From Puniceicoccus vermicola (GTDB lineage: Bacteria; Verrucomicrobiota; Verrucomicrobiia; Opitutales; Puniceicoccaceae): a stretch of DNA of 64,000 bases. This document shows positions 1 to 8,548 of the stretch, one piece after another. The stretch is from positions 23,295-87,294 of the forward strand of contig NZ_JACHVA010000134.1 of the NCBI RefSeq assembly GCF_014230055.1, in the 5' to 3' direction. The position numbers were made by a program, and so were the translations under genes. How positions within the stretch are numbered: position 1 is the first letter of the stretch; the number at the start of each line of letters is the position of its first letter. The notes below the pieces were generated by a model. That model saw nothing but the letters and a program-made list of their open reading frames with translations, made no database searches and was not told the origin of the DNA.

Positions 1-236
1 AAGCCCGCTTAAACCGAAAGCGGGCCTGTCAATTCGTGCATCTTGACGGTGATTTTATGGAGGAGTCCGCACTCTTTCTGGGGAGTCTGGAATCCTGTCG
101 AAGGCAGATGGGAGAAGCCGCGGTAGAATTACTCGTGGCGCAGATCAAACAAAACGAACATGGGGTGCCGGATCGACAACGGTCGGTGGTGATCCAGCCG
201 GAACTGATTTTGAACGGGGAATCTTGTCAGAGCTGA
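1..236 (+). CDS. LacI-family transcriptional regulator, C-terminal fragment (cut by window start)
   Basis: The reading frame is open from the first bases of the window to a TGA at 234-236, so only the last ~78 residues of a longer protein are present. The segment FVHLDGD followed by AAVELLVAQIKQNEHGVP is the end of the sugar-binding domain of LacI/GalR regulators. It aligns with GAVDLVVAQIQRNECGIP near the end of the complete LacI protein at 3395-4447, so the two are paralogues. The gene converges on the acetylesterase with 6 bp between stop codons. It probably regulates a neighbouring polysaccharide locus to the left. A perfect 8-bp inverted repeat at 3-25 lies inside the coding frame. Confidence 0.75.
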   Translation, partial: ARLNRKRACQFVHLDGDFMEESALFLGSLESCRRQMGEAAVELLVAQIKQNEHGVPDRQRSVVIQPELILNGESCQS

Positions 237-242
237 CGGGCC

Positions 243-992
243 TTATTCGCTTCGATGGGTAGGGGAAGTCGAATCTACGTTTTCGAAGAGCTCGGCAAAT
301 TCCGGGACTTTTTCCTGGGCAAGGATAAGAACCCATCCGGCCACTTTCTGGCTGGCCTCGAGCGAGAAGTGCGTGCGGTCGCTCGTGCCGGCGGGAGAAA
401 ATTCGGCGGCTCCTTCAGGTCCCATTTCTTGAATCATCGTGACGCTGTACTCGTGAAGGTCCAGATAAGGAACGTCATTTTCTTCGGCGACGATGCGAAC
501 CGCTTCTGCGTAGGGCTCCAAAGTGTCTCGGAGTGATCCGTCCTCTCGAAAATGCCGACGACACACTGGCGTAATCAATATGGGTTGAGCGCCAATGGCT
601 CGGGCATCTTCGATATACTGGCGGAGGTGGTCCCTATAGTCGGTCTCCGCCGCACTTTCTCGTTCGGGCCCCTTGCCCTTTTGGTCATTGTGACCGAACT
701 GGATGAGGATCCAGTCGGGTTCATGTGCCAAGGTGGTATCCCACAGGCCTTCGGTTCTGAAGCTTCGCGAACTACGTCCACCTTTGGCTTCATTGTATAT
801 CGTGATACCCGGTTTAGCGTATTTTTGCAGTGCCCATCCCCATCCCGCTTGATCGCGATTGGCGCTTCGCCCAGTTACTGTCGAATCGCCGGCCAGGCAG
901 ATAATGGTCTCTTCCCCTCGAAGAGAGGTTTGAAGGATTAGTAATAAGCTGAAGATGGACAGCAGAATACGGGTTCGGTTTTTGCTTCGCAT
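243..992 (-). CDS. Secreted SGNH/GDSL esterase, rhamnogalacturonan acetylesterase-like (CE12)
   Basis: Predicted to remove acetyl groups from the rhamnogalacturonan backbone of pectin outside the cytoplasm. The 249 residues start with a hydrophobic signal peptide (about residues 8-25). All four SGNH blocks follow: GDST with the nucleophile Ser at ~37, GGRSSR at 71-76, GHND at 100-103, and the catalytic Asp/His pair in SDRTHFS at ~205/208. Order and spacing match the rhamnogalacturonan acetylesterase family. It is the last gene of the minus-strand group running from the LamG protein through the propeller. The pectin context supports CE12 over a general lipase, but the exact acetyl substrate cannot be read from the sequence. 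Confidence 0.85.
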   Translation of the reverse strand: MRSKNRTRILLSIFSLLLILQTSLRGEETIICLAGDSTVTGRSANRDQAGWGWALQKYAKPGITIYNEAKGGRSSRSFRTEGLWDTTLAHEPDWILIQFGHNDQKGKGPERESAAETDYRDHLRQYIEDARAIGAQPILITPVCRRHFREDGSLRDTLEPYAEAVRIVAEENDVPYLDLHEYSVTMIQEMGPEGAAEFSPAGTSDRTHFSLEASQKVAGWVLILAQEKVPEFAELFENVDSTSPTHRSE

Positions 993-1046
993 GGGTTTTT
1001 CTGAAATGGAAAGGAAGATTTTACGCTTTGACCGAATGGAGTGAGC

Positions 1047-2282
1047 TCACGAAATTTGAGGAAGATTCCGAATTTCTACGAGCGTTGCGTTCTCATTCGG
1101 CATGGAATTGCACAGTATCCGGTCTCCTTCGCGGTTAAACACAGGATGATGACAGATGCGATTCGGGTTGCGACCGGGAGGTTCCGTTTCGCCGTTGAAT
1201 TTGGGGAGGTGCACTTTTTTCAAAGTTTTGCCGGTTCTTCTCGAAATGAAAACGATGTTCCCGCCGGTTGCAATACCTTCGTCGGTGACGATCAAGTCAT
1301 GATCTGCGGGGCAGGTGGAGGGGTGCCCCCCGCTTGCGTGGTCGCAAATATTGCGATATCCGGTGCCGTCGTAGCGGATTTCCGACAATGTGTACTGACT
1401 GGGGCTTTTCGTAGATGGGCCATACCCAATCAGGTGTTCATTGTCTGCTTGCCAAGCCCAGTGAACGCCTCGTCTCTCGAAGCTGAGATCGATTGCCATG
1501 TGAATCTCTTCAAGATGGTGATCGGCAGTAAAGACGGTCGTGATTCTGGGTTCCCCGCGTGTTTTTGCGACGCAGTGATTTCCGAAAAAGAAGAGGCACC
1601 GGTCACCCCTTCGATTCCAGCGAACGCAATAGGTCATCAAGGTGAGCCCGTCGTGGGAGCCCAGCCTCTTTTTTATCTTTCGGTCTTCTTCGAGGATTCG
1701 ATCTTTCATCGGGTGACGCTCTAGAATTTCCCGAGTGCTTAACAGGATCCTTGGAGGATCTTCTGCCGAAAACGAAAGTCTTGAGATTCCGTGTTGTTCT
1801 CTGGCTTGGAACGGCACCGGTGAGCTTGATTCATCGTATCGTCCGCTTCCATACCCTGCGGCATAGAGCATGCCGTGTTCGCAGGAGAGTGCCGGTTCCC
1901 CGAGCGGAGGAATGCCCTCAATGTCTCCACCAACGGTGACAGATGATCGATCCAGCAGATCGAAACGTGTCGTTCTTGGGTGTCTTAGCGTTCCGGTCTG
2001 GAAGTAAACCTTCCTGCTATCCGGAGACCAACTCTGCCAGAGGCCCGTGTGCCAAAAACTGTCGGTGGTCGGTACGGCACCAAAGTGATCGAGAATCGTT
2101 CCGTTCGGCGAAAGTATCAGAACTTCCGCGACTCGTGATTTTAGGTCGGCACCTGCGGCCAGAATGCGACCGGAGTTGTCTGGGGCATAGGGGCAAAGGC
2201 TATAGTAGCTATGTAGAGTCCATCGGTTTCTGACTGGCAACAGCGACAGAGAACCAATGGAAGAGATCGATTCAAGGTTCAC
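1047..2282 (-). CDS. Beta-propeller protein, oligogalacturonide lyase-like
   Basis: A 411-residue protein without a convincing signal peptide. It consists of repeated propeller-like strands, such as WQSWSPDSRKVYFQTG and the C-terminal HHPVFNREGDRILCNS, which recall TolB/WD40-type blades. The segments HWAWQADNEHLIGYG and GHPSTCPADHDLIVTDE resemble the His-rich core of oligogalacturonate lyases (PL22), which split short unsaturated pectin oligomers in the cytoplasm. It lies between the CE12 esterase (54 bp) and the LamG protein (85 bp), all on the minus strand, so an operon is likely. The family resemblance and locus favour a role in oligogalacturonide breakdown. Activity is inferred, and many such propellers in this phylum are uncharacterised. 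Confidence 0.6.
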   Translation of the reverse strand: MNLESISSIGSLSLLPVRNRWTLHSYYSLCPYAPDNSGRILAAGADLKSRVAEVLILSPNGTILDHFGAVPTTDSFWHTGLWQSWSPDSRKVYFQTGTLRHPRTTRFDLLDRSSVTVGGDIEGIPPLGEPALSCEHGMLYAAGYGSGRYDESSSPVPFQAREQHGISRLSFSAEDPPRILLSTREILERHPMKDRILEEDRKIKKRLGSHDGLTLMTYCVRWNRRGDRCLFFFGNHCVAKTRGEPRITTVFTADHHLEEIHMAIDLSFERRGVHWAWQADNEHLIGYGPSTKSPSQYTLSEIRYDGTGYRNICDHASGGHPSTCPADHDLIVTDEGIATGGNIVFISRRTGKTLKKVHLPKFNGETEPPGRNPNRICHHPVFNREGDRILCNSMPNENATLVEIRNLPQIS

Positions 2283-2367
2283 AGTGTTTTCGGAATCGAT
2301 ACCTGTGCCCGTATTTCTTTGATCGAGGCTGGTGTGGAGGCGTGTCGGCGAATGCGAACGATTCCGT

Positions 2368-3264
2368 TTAGGAACGTTTGCGACGACGAAGTGAAATGAC
2401 GAATAGAACCGCTATCGAGCCGAGCAAGCCGTAGTGATTCGGCTCCGGAATAGACAGTAGTTCGCTTTGAGAAAGAGCAGTGTCGGAGAGGCGAACTTCG
2501 TCGATCCACCCGGCGAAGTACCGGGAGGGGCTTCCGTTCGAATAGCTGGCTCCAATGGTGAAATCGGTCGAGGAATTGTAGAGACTGGTATAAGTATCCG
2601 AATCGGTGCTCATTGCGATGGTCTCATTGTCAGTAAGGTTCTGAATATAGAAGGTAGCCTCGACTCCTCCCGGATTCGAATAGTTGACACTGGCGGCCAC
2701 GTAATAATCTTTGCCTATTTCCAGAAGGAAATCGTCTCCGCTGGAAACGAGGGTTTTGGTGAAGCTGGCGCTGGCCCCTTGAGAGATTTGAAGGAACAGA
2801 CGGTTTGCCCCCAAGCCGGACCCGCCTCCGGTGGTTCCGAATTGCCACGCTGCGTCGCTCGAGTCGAATTGCCCGGCGATAATGCTGGGAGTCGTCGAAC
2901 CCGAGGAGGAGTTCAGGCGGACGTAGGATTCGATCGTGAAATTTTGGAATCCGAACTCGGCCTGATCCCCGATGCTCAGGTAGCTTGTGGCCGGCGAATC
3001 GAAGTTTCCGGTCTGCGCATTCGGGGCGCCAGTCTGAGGAACCGGATTGGGAAAATCCGTAAAGCTGGCATTGGAAATAACATCCACGTCCGCCGGGGCT
3101 GTGTTGTTGGTCATATCGAAGCCGTTGCCGGATGAATCTTCACCGACGTTGCTGCTGTTTTCGAAACGCCAGTATCCCACGGTTGCGCCGGAGGCCGCGA
3201 AGGGGAGGAAGGACAGGATACTGGAAATTGAAAGGAGGGGGAGGAGGATGGTTTTCTTTCGCAT
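2368..3264 (-). CDS. LamG-type lectin-like protein with PEP-CTERM sorting tail
   Basis: This 298-residue exported protein begins with a signal peptide ending around FAASGA. It continues as a single concanavalin A-like (LamG) domain, seen in VGYWRFENSS near the start and FAGWIDEVRLSDTALS near the end. It finishes with a PEP-CTERM tail: the SIPEP motif, a hydrophobic stretch, and RRRKRS. In bacteria with an exosortase, such tails direct processing and surface attachment. It is probably the first gene of the minus-strand group and is divergent from the LacI regulator, with ~130 bp between the starts. A carbohydrate-binding or surface-coat role is inferred; the ligand is unknown. Confidence 0.85.
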   Translation of the reverse strand: MRKKTILLPLLSISSILSFLPFAASGATVGYWRFENSSNVGEDSSGNGFDMTNNTAPADVDVISNASFTDFPNPVPQTGAPNAQTGNFDSPATSYLSIGDQAEFGFQNFTIESYVRLNSSSGSTTPSIIAGQFDSSDAAWQFGTTGGGSGLGANRLFLQISQGASASFTKTLVSSGDDFLLEIGKDYYVAASVNYSNPGGVEATFYIQNLTDNETIAMSTDSDTYTSLYNSSTDFTIGASYSNGSPSRYFAGWIDEVRLSDTALSQSELLSIPEPNHYGLLGSIAVLFVISLRRRKRS

Positions 3265-3394
3265 GGTTTTGATTCTGTAGGGTTTGTCGTTTTGGCGAGC
3301 GGGATGGATGCGTGCCTTGGGTGAACCAAATGACTGAAAAGGAATCTTGATTGCGAGACGACCTCGAGGTTATGAACATCGTTACATTTTTCTG

Positions 3395-4447
3395 ATGAAA
3401 CCTTCCGAGGACAGATTTGAGGCTTCGGCTCCGAGCATGGCCGATGTTGCGCGGGCTGCGGGAGTTTCCCGAGCGACAGTCTCCCGCGTGTTGAATGGTT
3501 CGGCCGCAGTGAAAGATCGCACGATAGAACGAGTGGAAAGTGCGATGGAAGCACTTGGTTACAAGCGCAACCCGATGGTGCAGGCGCTGATGAACCAAGT
3601 ACGCAGAAGACGGGTCCAGAGTATTTGTAATCTTCTTTGGCTGGAAGAGGTGGGGGAGGAGCACACTGCCAATCGGTTGTATCTCATCCGTGAAGCCGCC
3701 CGAAGGCGGGCCGAATCGTTGGGATATGGCTTTGACGTGCTTCATCAGCGGGTGGGGGAGTTGAGTGAGGAGCGATTGTCGGGGATCTTGCTGGCGCGCG
3801 GGATTCGCGGTGTTGTCATCGCGCCGGCGGTTCGACCGGTCGAAAGCTACAGTTTTCCCTGGGGTGATGTGGCGACTGCGACGATCGGACGTTCGCTGAC
3901 GAACCCGAGAATTAGCTATGTCATGATGCACTTCCAGCATGCCATGGACCTGATGTTGGAAGAGTTGAATGCCCGAGGATACCGGAGGATTGGATTCATG
4001 CTTTCAAGGGAAGGAAACGCACGGACGGAGAGGGTGCCCTTGATGGCCTACTTGCATCACAGGTTTTTTAGCGATCCAGGGGACTGGGTTGAGCTTCTGT
4101 GGGATGACGGGTTATCGGGGGACTCTTTTCAGGAGTGGTACGATATGAACCGCCCGGACGTTGTCGTGGGACTCTATACGAATGGATTGGATTCACTGAG
4201 GAGTTGCGGTTTTCGGCTTCCGGATGATGTGGGGTTTGCGAGTTTAAGCAGTCGGGACGAAACCCCTGAAGTCAGTGGAGTTCGGGCGCCCGTCGAGGCA
4301 CTGGGAGCGGGTGCGGTGGATTTGGTGGTCGCGCAGATTCAGCGCAACGAGTGCGGCATCCCGACGATGCCGAAAACCATTCTCGTGGAGGGGGATTGGA
4401 GGGAGGGCAGCACTCTCCGGAGAAAGAAATCCTCTTCGGAGAGCTAG
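3395..4447 (+). CDS. LacI-family transcriptional regulator
   Basis: Likely a sugar-responsive repressor or activator of this pectin locus. The N-terminal helix-turn-helix is intact (SMADVARAAGVSRATVSRVL, then NGSAAVKDRTIERVESAM). A periplasmic-binding-protein-like effector domain of about 280 residues follows and ends with VVAQIQRNECGIP. An in-frame TTG at 3347 exists, but ATG 3395 places the helix-turn-helix at the usual distance from the N terminus. The gene is divergent from the LamG PEP-CTERM gene and precedes the pseudopilin-like gene by 104 bp. A 24-bp inverted repeat in that gap is a candidate binding site. A paralogue is cut by the left edge of the window. Confidence 0.9.
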   Translation: MKPSEDRFEASAPSMADVARAAGVSRATVSRVLNGSAAVKDRTIERVESAMEALGYKRNPMVQALMNQVRRRRVQSICNLLWLEEVGEEHTANRLYLIREAARRRAESLGYGFDVLHQRVGELSEERLSGILLARGIRGVVIAPAVRPVESYSFPWGDVATATIGRSLTNPRISYVMMHFQHAMDLMLEELNARGYRRIGFMLSREGNARTERVPLMAYLHHRFFSDPGDWVELLWDDGLSGDSFQEWYDMNRPDVVVGLYTNGLDSLRSCGFRLPDDVGFASLSSRDETPEVSGVRAPVEALGAGAVDLVVAQIQRNECGIPTMPKTILVEGDWREGSTLRRKKSSSES

Positions 4448-4454
4448 ATTTTCT

Positions 4455-4478
4455 CATTTCGTTACGGGTAACAAAATG
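4455..4478. promoter_or_regulatory. Candidate LacI-type operator palindrome
   Basis: CATTTCGTTAC and GTAACAAAATG form an inverted repeat matching at 10 of 11 positions around a 2-bp centre. This size and symmetry are typical of LacI-family operators. It lies just after the LacI stop and about 75 bp before the pseudopilin-like gene. The 7-mer TCGTTAC also occurs once in the divergent LacI/LamG intergenic region (about 3379-3385). Binding is inferred; weak transcription termination is an alternative, though no T-run follows. Confidence 0.4.
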
Positions 4479-4551
4479 AAGCGTTAGCTCTTCGGATCTG
4501 TTTTCCGTAGGGATTGGATCGTCGATGCGGTTTCTGCTTCTTTAGACTGTA

Positions 4552-7500
4552 TTGGACCAATGCTCATCCCTCTTCAGATATCCCATCCCTCCTGACTTCC
4601 GCCCTGTGGCCTCTCCCCATTCCAGTCGAGAAAACTCCGGTTTCGCATTGATCGTCGCGCTCATGTTGGCGGGCTTGGTCCTTCTTCTCCTTGTCATTCT
4701 AAGTGCCATAATCCGAATGGAAGCAGGGCGTTTATCGGTTGACGCGCGAGTGCGGGAGGCGCGAACGAGCGCTGTCTTGGGGTTTCAGGTAGCGATGGGA
4801 GAAGTTCAGAGTGGACTGGGCCCGGACAAACGGATTACGGCCAACGCGTCTTCTTCTTCGGTCCCGGTTGAAGGCAAAGAGCATTGGCTTGGCGTTTGGT
4901 CCAGTAACGGGACCGGGGCGGTCGAGTGGATGGTTTCGGGAGACGAAACTCCTGATGTAGGATTTGGCGATTCGGCCGAACTCGTCGGATCCGGTTCGGC
5001 AGGGGAATCGGTTAAGGCTCCGAAGGTTTCCGTAGGAGCAGGAGGAGTTTTAACAGCAAGCTATGCCTATTGGGTCTCGGATTTATCGCAGAAAGCGCTT
5101 GTGAATTTGAGGGATCGTCGGCTGACGGAAACGGGATACGACTTTGATCGGATTGCGACCTTGAATCAGCCTGGAACTTTCGATCTGGCGGGTTTTCCCG
5201 GTTTGGAAGGTGTTTCGGCGATGCAGGATCCCACGCCCGATGGGGAGTCTCTACGGAAGGATCTGAGCAAACTGATCTCTCCGGAGCAGCTTGGGATTCT
5301 CGATTCCAATTTCGCACAGTCTGCCAAAGATCATTTTCACGATCTCACGGGTGTGAATTTCGGATTGCAAACGAATGTGGTCGCCGGGGGAATGAAAACA
5401 GACTTGAGCGGAGCTCTCTCATCTTCCCTGGCCGGGGAGATCTATCCGGAGGGACCGCCGTGGGAATTGCTAAAAGACTTTTTGTCGCTGCAAAGCGAGG
5501 TTGCGGACGGAGGGATTCTGCCGCAGTCCCGCTATCCCACAACGGTGCAAGGTCGTCGTGTACAGGTCGCGCCGAATGATACTCTTGGCTATCCGGTTCG
5601 TCATGGGATAGCACCTGTCGTTCTCTTTTGGGAGATGGGAGTGGAGGTCGTTCCTGATCCCCCCGCAGTGTATTCGGCTACCGACCCGATCCCGTTGCAG
5701 TTGCGGGTAGAACCGGTGATTGTGATGCTGAATCCCTACGATGTTGCGCTGGATAGCAGCGATTATGTCTTTCGCATTACTTCTGGGAGCGGCACCTACG
5801 ACCCCGCGGCCAGAAAAGTGGAACGTTATCCGAAGTTCGAGATGAAGTTCCTGGATCAGAACTTTAATCTGGTGAAGATTATGACGCCGACGGATGGCAG
5901 CTACAGCTACGGCAACTATCTCAATGAATGGCTGCCGGGATTTACGGGGCACGGTGCGTCCGATGGGACTTCTTATGCGTATAATTCGCTGCGAGTTGGA
6001 TTTTTGGGATCTTTTGAGCCCGGAGAGGTCAAAGTATTCTCCCTTGATTCCGACCAAGACCTGCCGGGCACTTCGGAAGATTTTGTCCTCCGGCTTGCCG
6101 AGGGTGAACCGGCCGGGTATTTCGCTCGTTCCGGCGATATTAGTGCAAGCTTAGGAGAAGACTTTACCGGTCAGGATTATGACAATTACAGTTCGTCCGG
6201 ATATACCCTCCGATTGAGGCTCTCAACCGGTGCAGTGGTCGGCAGTCTCTATATCGATTCGGTGGATACGGAGTATTCCCCCGCCTCCGAGAATCTCACG
6301 AGCACGCAGCAAGTGCGTCTCTTGCAGCCTTTGCAACGGCCCCGAATCTTCTTCGGTGCGGCCCTGAAGGGACCGAACGACTTGATTAATAGCGAGAGGA
6401 ATCCCGCATCAGTCGATGGTGCGAAGACTTTAGCTTCTTACAATGTTCGTTCCCATTATCAGTCGACCTTGCTTCCCGGATCAAGCTTGGCGGGCGATTT
6501 CAGGTCGGCCCCCAGCTACTCGCCTCGCACCGATACGCAGTCTTTCTACAATGGGGTCGCTTCTCTGTGGGACGGTTCGTTATACGACTATTCACAAGGA
6601 GAGTCTCGCATGGTGTTGTTTCATTTGCCGCAGGATACGACCTTTTCCTTGGCGGAGCTTCAACATGCGGATCTAAGTTTCAGCGTCTATTATCCGACGT
6701 ATGCAATTGGAAACTCGGTGGCGAATCCATGGATACCGGGAAACGATACCGTGGACTCGGATACCGGTCTTCAGGACTTGTCGTATCTCCTCAACGAGTC
6801 GCTGTACGACGGGTTCTATTTTTCGACAGTTCCTCAGGACTCCTCCGAAGAAGCGGTTCCCGAGAATGTGCGGCTTTCCGTTTTGAAGGGGGCGGTGGAT
6901 GCGGAGCTCCGAGATTCACAACGCAGCGCCAATTGGATTTTCACTGAGGGGCCGTTGAATGTGAATTCACTTTCCGTGGAGGTATGGACCGCCTTTCTCG
7001 GCAGTATGCGGGATTTTCCGGTTCGATACCGTGATATTTTCGGGGGAGAGATCGAGAGTGATTTTGCGGACGCGGGGGCCTTTGGGCGCAGTCCATTACC
7101 TGCGGATGGGGCAGTTCCTTCGGTCGGAGGGAACGAGGAACGGCCGGACGTTCAAAGTCCTGAGTATTGGCGCGGTTTTCGAAATCTGACGGATGATCAG
7201 ATTCGCAATTTGGCGGGACAGATTGTTCATCAGGTCAAAGAGCGCGGTCCCTTCTTCAGTTTGGCCGATTTCGTCAATCGTGACCCGCAATCCGAATCGT
7301 TGGGTTCCCGCCTCAGAGGGGCGTTGCAGGCGGCGATTGATTCCGAGAATGCAGTGGTGATCGATGGGGAGACCTATCAACCCGCTTCTTTGAATCCTCT
7401 GGCCACGAATCAGAATGCGGTGACGGCTGTCCCTTCCGGCTTCCCCGACAGTACCGGGTATTCGGTCGATTTCCGTTTTCCCGAGGCGGTGACGGGACTA

Positions 7501-7794
7501 CGCTCTGAAATGGCTCCCGGCTATTTGAATCAGGCCGATATTCTGATCCAATTGGGACCTCTGTTGACTGTGCGGGGGGATACCTTCCTGATTCGTTCCT
7601 ACGGAGAATCCGTGAGTCCTCTCACGGGGGAGGTCCTCGCGAATGCCCGCTGTGAAGTGCTGGTGCAACGTGTTCCCTCCTATTTGCTGGATCCTTCTCA
7701 GTCGCCGGAAGAGGCGGCAAATGCCCTCAATGAGAGAATGGGTCGAAAGTTTCGCGTCCTCTCGTTTCGATGGTTGGAGGAGTCCGGATATTAG
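4552..7794 (+). CDS. Verru_Chthon cassette protein A-like giant pseudopilin
   Basis: This 1080-residue protein has a type IV prepilin-like start: a short charged leader ending in SRENSG, then the hydrophobic helix FALIVALMLAGLVLLLLVIL (residues 31-50). It resembles PilX/PulK-type minor pseudopilins and the family named Verru_Chthon cassette protein A. The remainder is a large extracytoplasmic domain with blocks such as AYWVSDLSQKALVNL and FFSLADFVNRD. The start is uncertain: TTG 4552 is used, but GTG 4606 is also in frame upstream of the leader. The usual partner proteins B, C and D are absent. It sits between LacI and a secreted unknown. A role in a surface or secretion apparatus is inferred. 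Confidence 0.75.
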   Translation: MDQCSSLFRYPIPPDFRPVASPHSSRENSGFALIVALMLAGLVLLLLVILSAIIRMEAGRLSVDARVREARTSAVLGFQVAMGEVQSGLGPDKRITANASSSSVPVEGKEHWLGVWSSNGTGAVEWMVSGDETPDVGFGDSAELVGSGSAGESVKAPKVSVGAGGVLTASYAYWVSDLSQKALVNLRDRRLTETGYDFDRIATLNQPGTFDLAGFPGLEGVSAMQDPTPDGESLRKDLSKLISPEQLGILDSNFAQSAKDHFHDLTGVNFGLQTNVVAGGMKTDLSGALSSSLAGEIYPEGPPWELLKDFLSLQSEVADGGILPQSRYPTTVQGRRVQVAPNDTLGYPVRHGIAPVVLFWEMGVEVVPDPPAVYSATDPIPLQLRVEPVIVMLNPYDVALDSSDYVFRITSGSGTYDPAARKVERYPKFEMKFLDQNFNLVKIMTPTDGSYSYGNYLNEWLPGFTGHGASDGTSYAYNSLRVGFLGSFEPGEVKVFSLDSDQDLPGTSEDFVLRLAEGEPAGYFARSGDISASLGEDFTGQDYDNYSSSGYTLRLRLSTGAVVGSLYIDSVDTEYSPASENLTSTQQVRLLQPLQRPRIFFGAALKGPNDLINSERNPASVDGAKTLASYNVRSHYQSTLLPGSSLAGDFRSAPSYSPRTDTQSFYNGVASLWDGSLYDYSQGESRMVLFHLPQDTTFSLAELQHADLSFSVYYPTYAIGNSVANPWIPGNDTVDSDTGLQDLSYLLNESLYDGFYFSTVPQDSSEEAVPENVRLSVLKGAVDAELRDSQRSANWIFTEGPLNVNSLSVEVWTAFLGSMRDFPVRYRDIFGGEIESDFADAGAFGRSPLPADGAVPSVGGNEERPDVQSPEYWRGFRNLTDDQIRNLAGQIVHQVKERGPFFSLADFVNRDPQSESLGSRLRGALQAAIDSENAVVIDGETYQPASLNPLATNQNAVTAVPSGFPDSTGYSVDFRFPEAVTGLRSEMAPGYLNQADILIQLGPLLTVRGDTFLIRSYGESVSPLTGEVLANARCEVLVQRVPSYLLDPSQSPEEAANALNERMGRKFRVLSFRWLEESGY

Positions 7795-7798
7795 CACG

Positions 7799-8548
7799 AT
7801 GAGTGGCAAGATTCTACATTTACTCTTCGGGATTCTCGGTATGCACGTTCTGTTTATCGGCTATGCCTTTGCAGAATCGCCCGTGCCTCCGGTGAACGCG
7901 CAGCTTCGCTTTTCCATTTGGAATGATGGCTTCAATTTGCGTGATTCGGTCGAGTCAGAACCTTCGAAGAATGCGGAGATATTTTGGTGCGTGAGCGGTG
8001 AGGAGATCTTTCCAGTGCGGGCGGCTTTAGGTGATTTCGGACCGAAGTTCGAATATCGTGGGAGCCAGACTCTGCGGATGTATTCGACACGCCCTCCTTC
8101 GACCGGTGCGTTTCCGAATCCGGTTGCGGAATGCAGGATACTTCCCTCTACCAAAGAGGCAGTTGTCATCTTGTTCCCACAGAACGATGAGAAAGGGAGA
8201 CAGTACGAATCTCTCGTGATCGATCAGTCCTCCACTTTCAAACAAGGGGAAGTCTACCTGCAAAGCCTGTATCCGAAAACCCTCTATTTACGATTGAATC
8301 AAGAGAGATTGGTTCTTGAGCCTTTCAAGAATGCCTCTTTCTCATTGGACGATTCGAACTCCCGAGGAGTTCGTTTGCAGGTAGTCGTTCGGGATGAATC
8401 CTCGGACCGGGTCCGACCGTTGATTCATCGATTTATTCGGATGAATCCCGAGGGGAGAGTTTTTGTTTTTATTTTACCGCACCCCATGAGGGTCGATGCG
8501 GCCGAGCTTCGGCTGCTTGAGGCATCGTTGGATGCAGAAAATCCATGA
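7799..8548 (+). CDS. Secreted protein of unknown function
   Basis: This 249-residue protein starts at ATG 7799, 4 bp after the pseudopilin-like gene. An in-frame opening extends further upstream but overlaps that gene. A signal peptide is visible (hydrophobic core LLFGILGMHVLFIGYAFA). The mature part is beta-rich, without cysteine clusters or a motif I recognise; LYLRLNQERLVLEPF and a C-terminal RVFVFILPHPM block are typical segments. Its stop overlaps the start of the Gfo/Idh/MocA gene (ATGA), which indicates translational coupling. The tight spacing suggests it works with the pseudopilin-like protein. No function is proposed. Confidence 0.75.
   Translation: MSGKILHLLFGILGMHVLFIGYAFAESPVPPVNAQLRFSIWNDGFNLRDSVESEPSKNAEIFWCVSGEEIFPVRAALGDFGPKFEYRGSQTLRMYSTRPPSTGAFPNPVAECRILPSTKEAVVILFPQNDEKGRQYESLVIDQSSTFKQGEVYLQSLYPKTLYLRLNQERLVLEPFKNASFSLDDSNSRGVRLQVVVRDESSDRVRPLIHRFIRMNPEGRVFVFILPHPMRVDAAELRLLEASLDAENP

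Noticed and set aside
3..25. Hairpin at the left edge as a terminator
   Set aside because: It lies inside the open frame of the LacI fragment and has no T-run.
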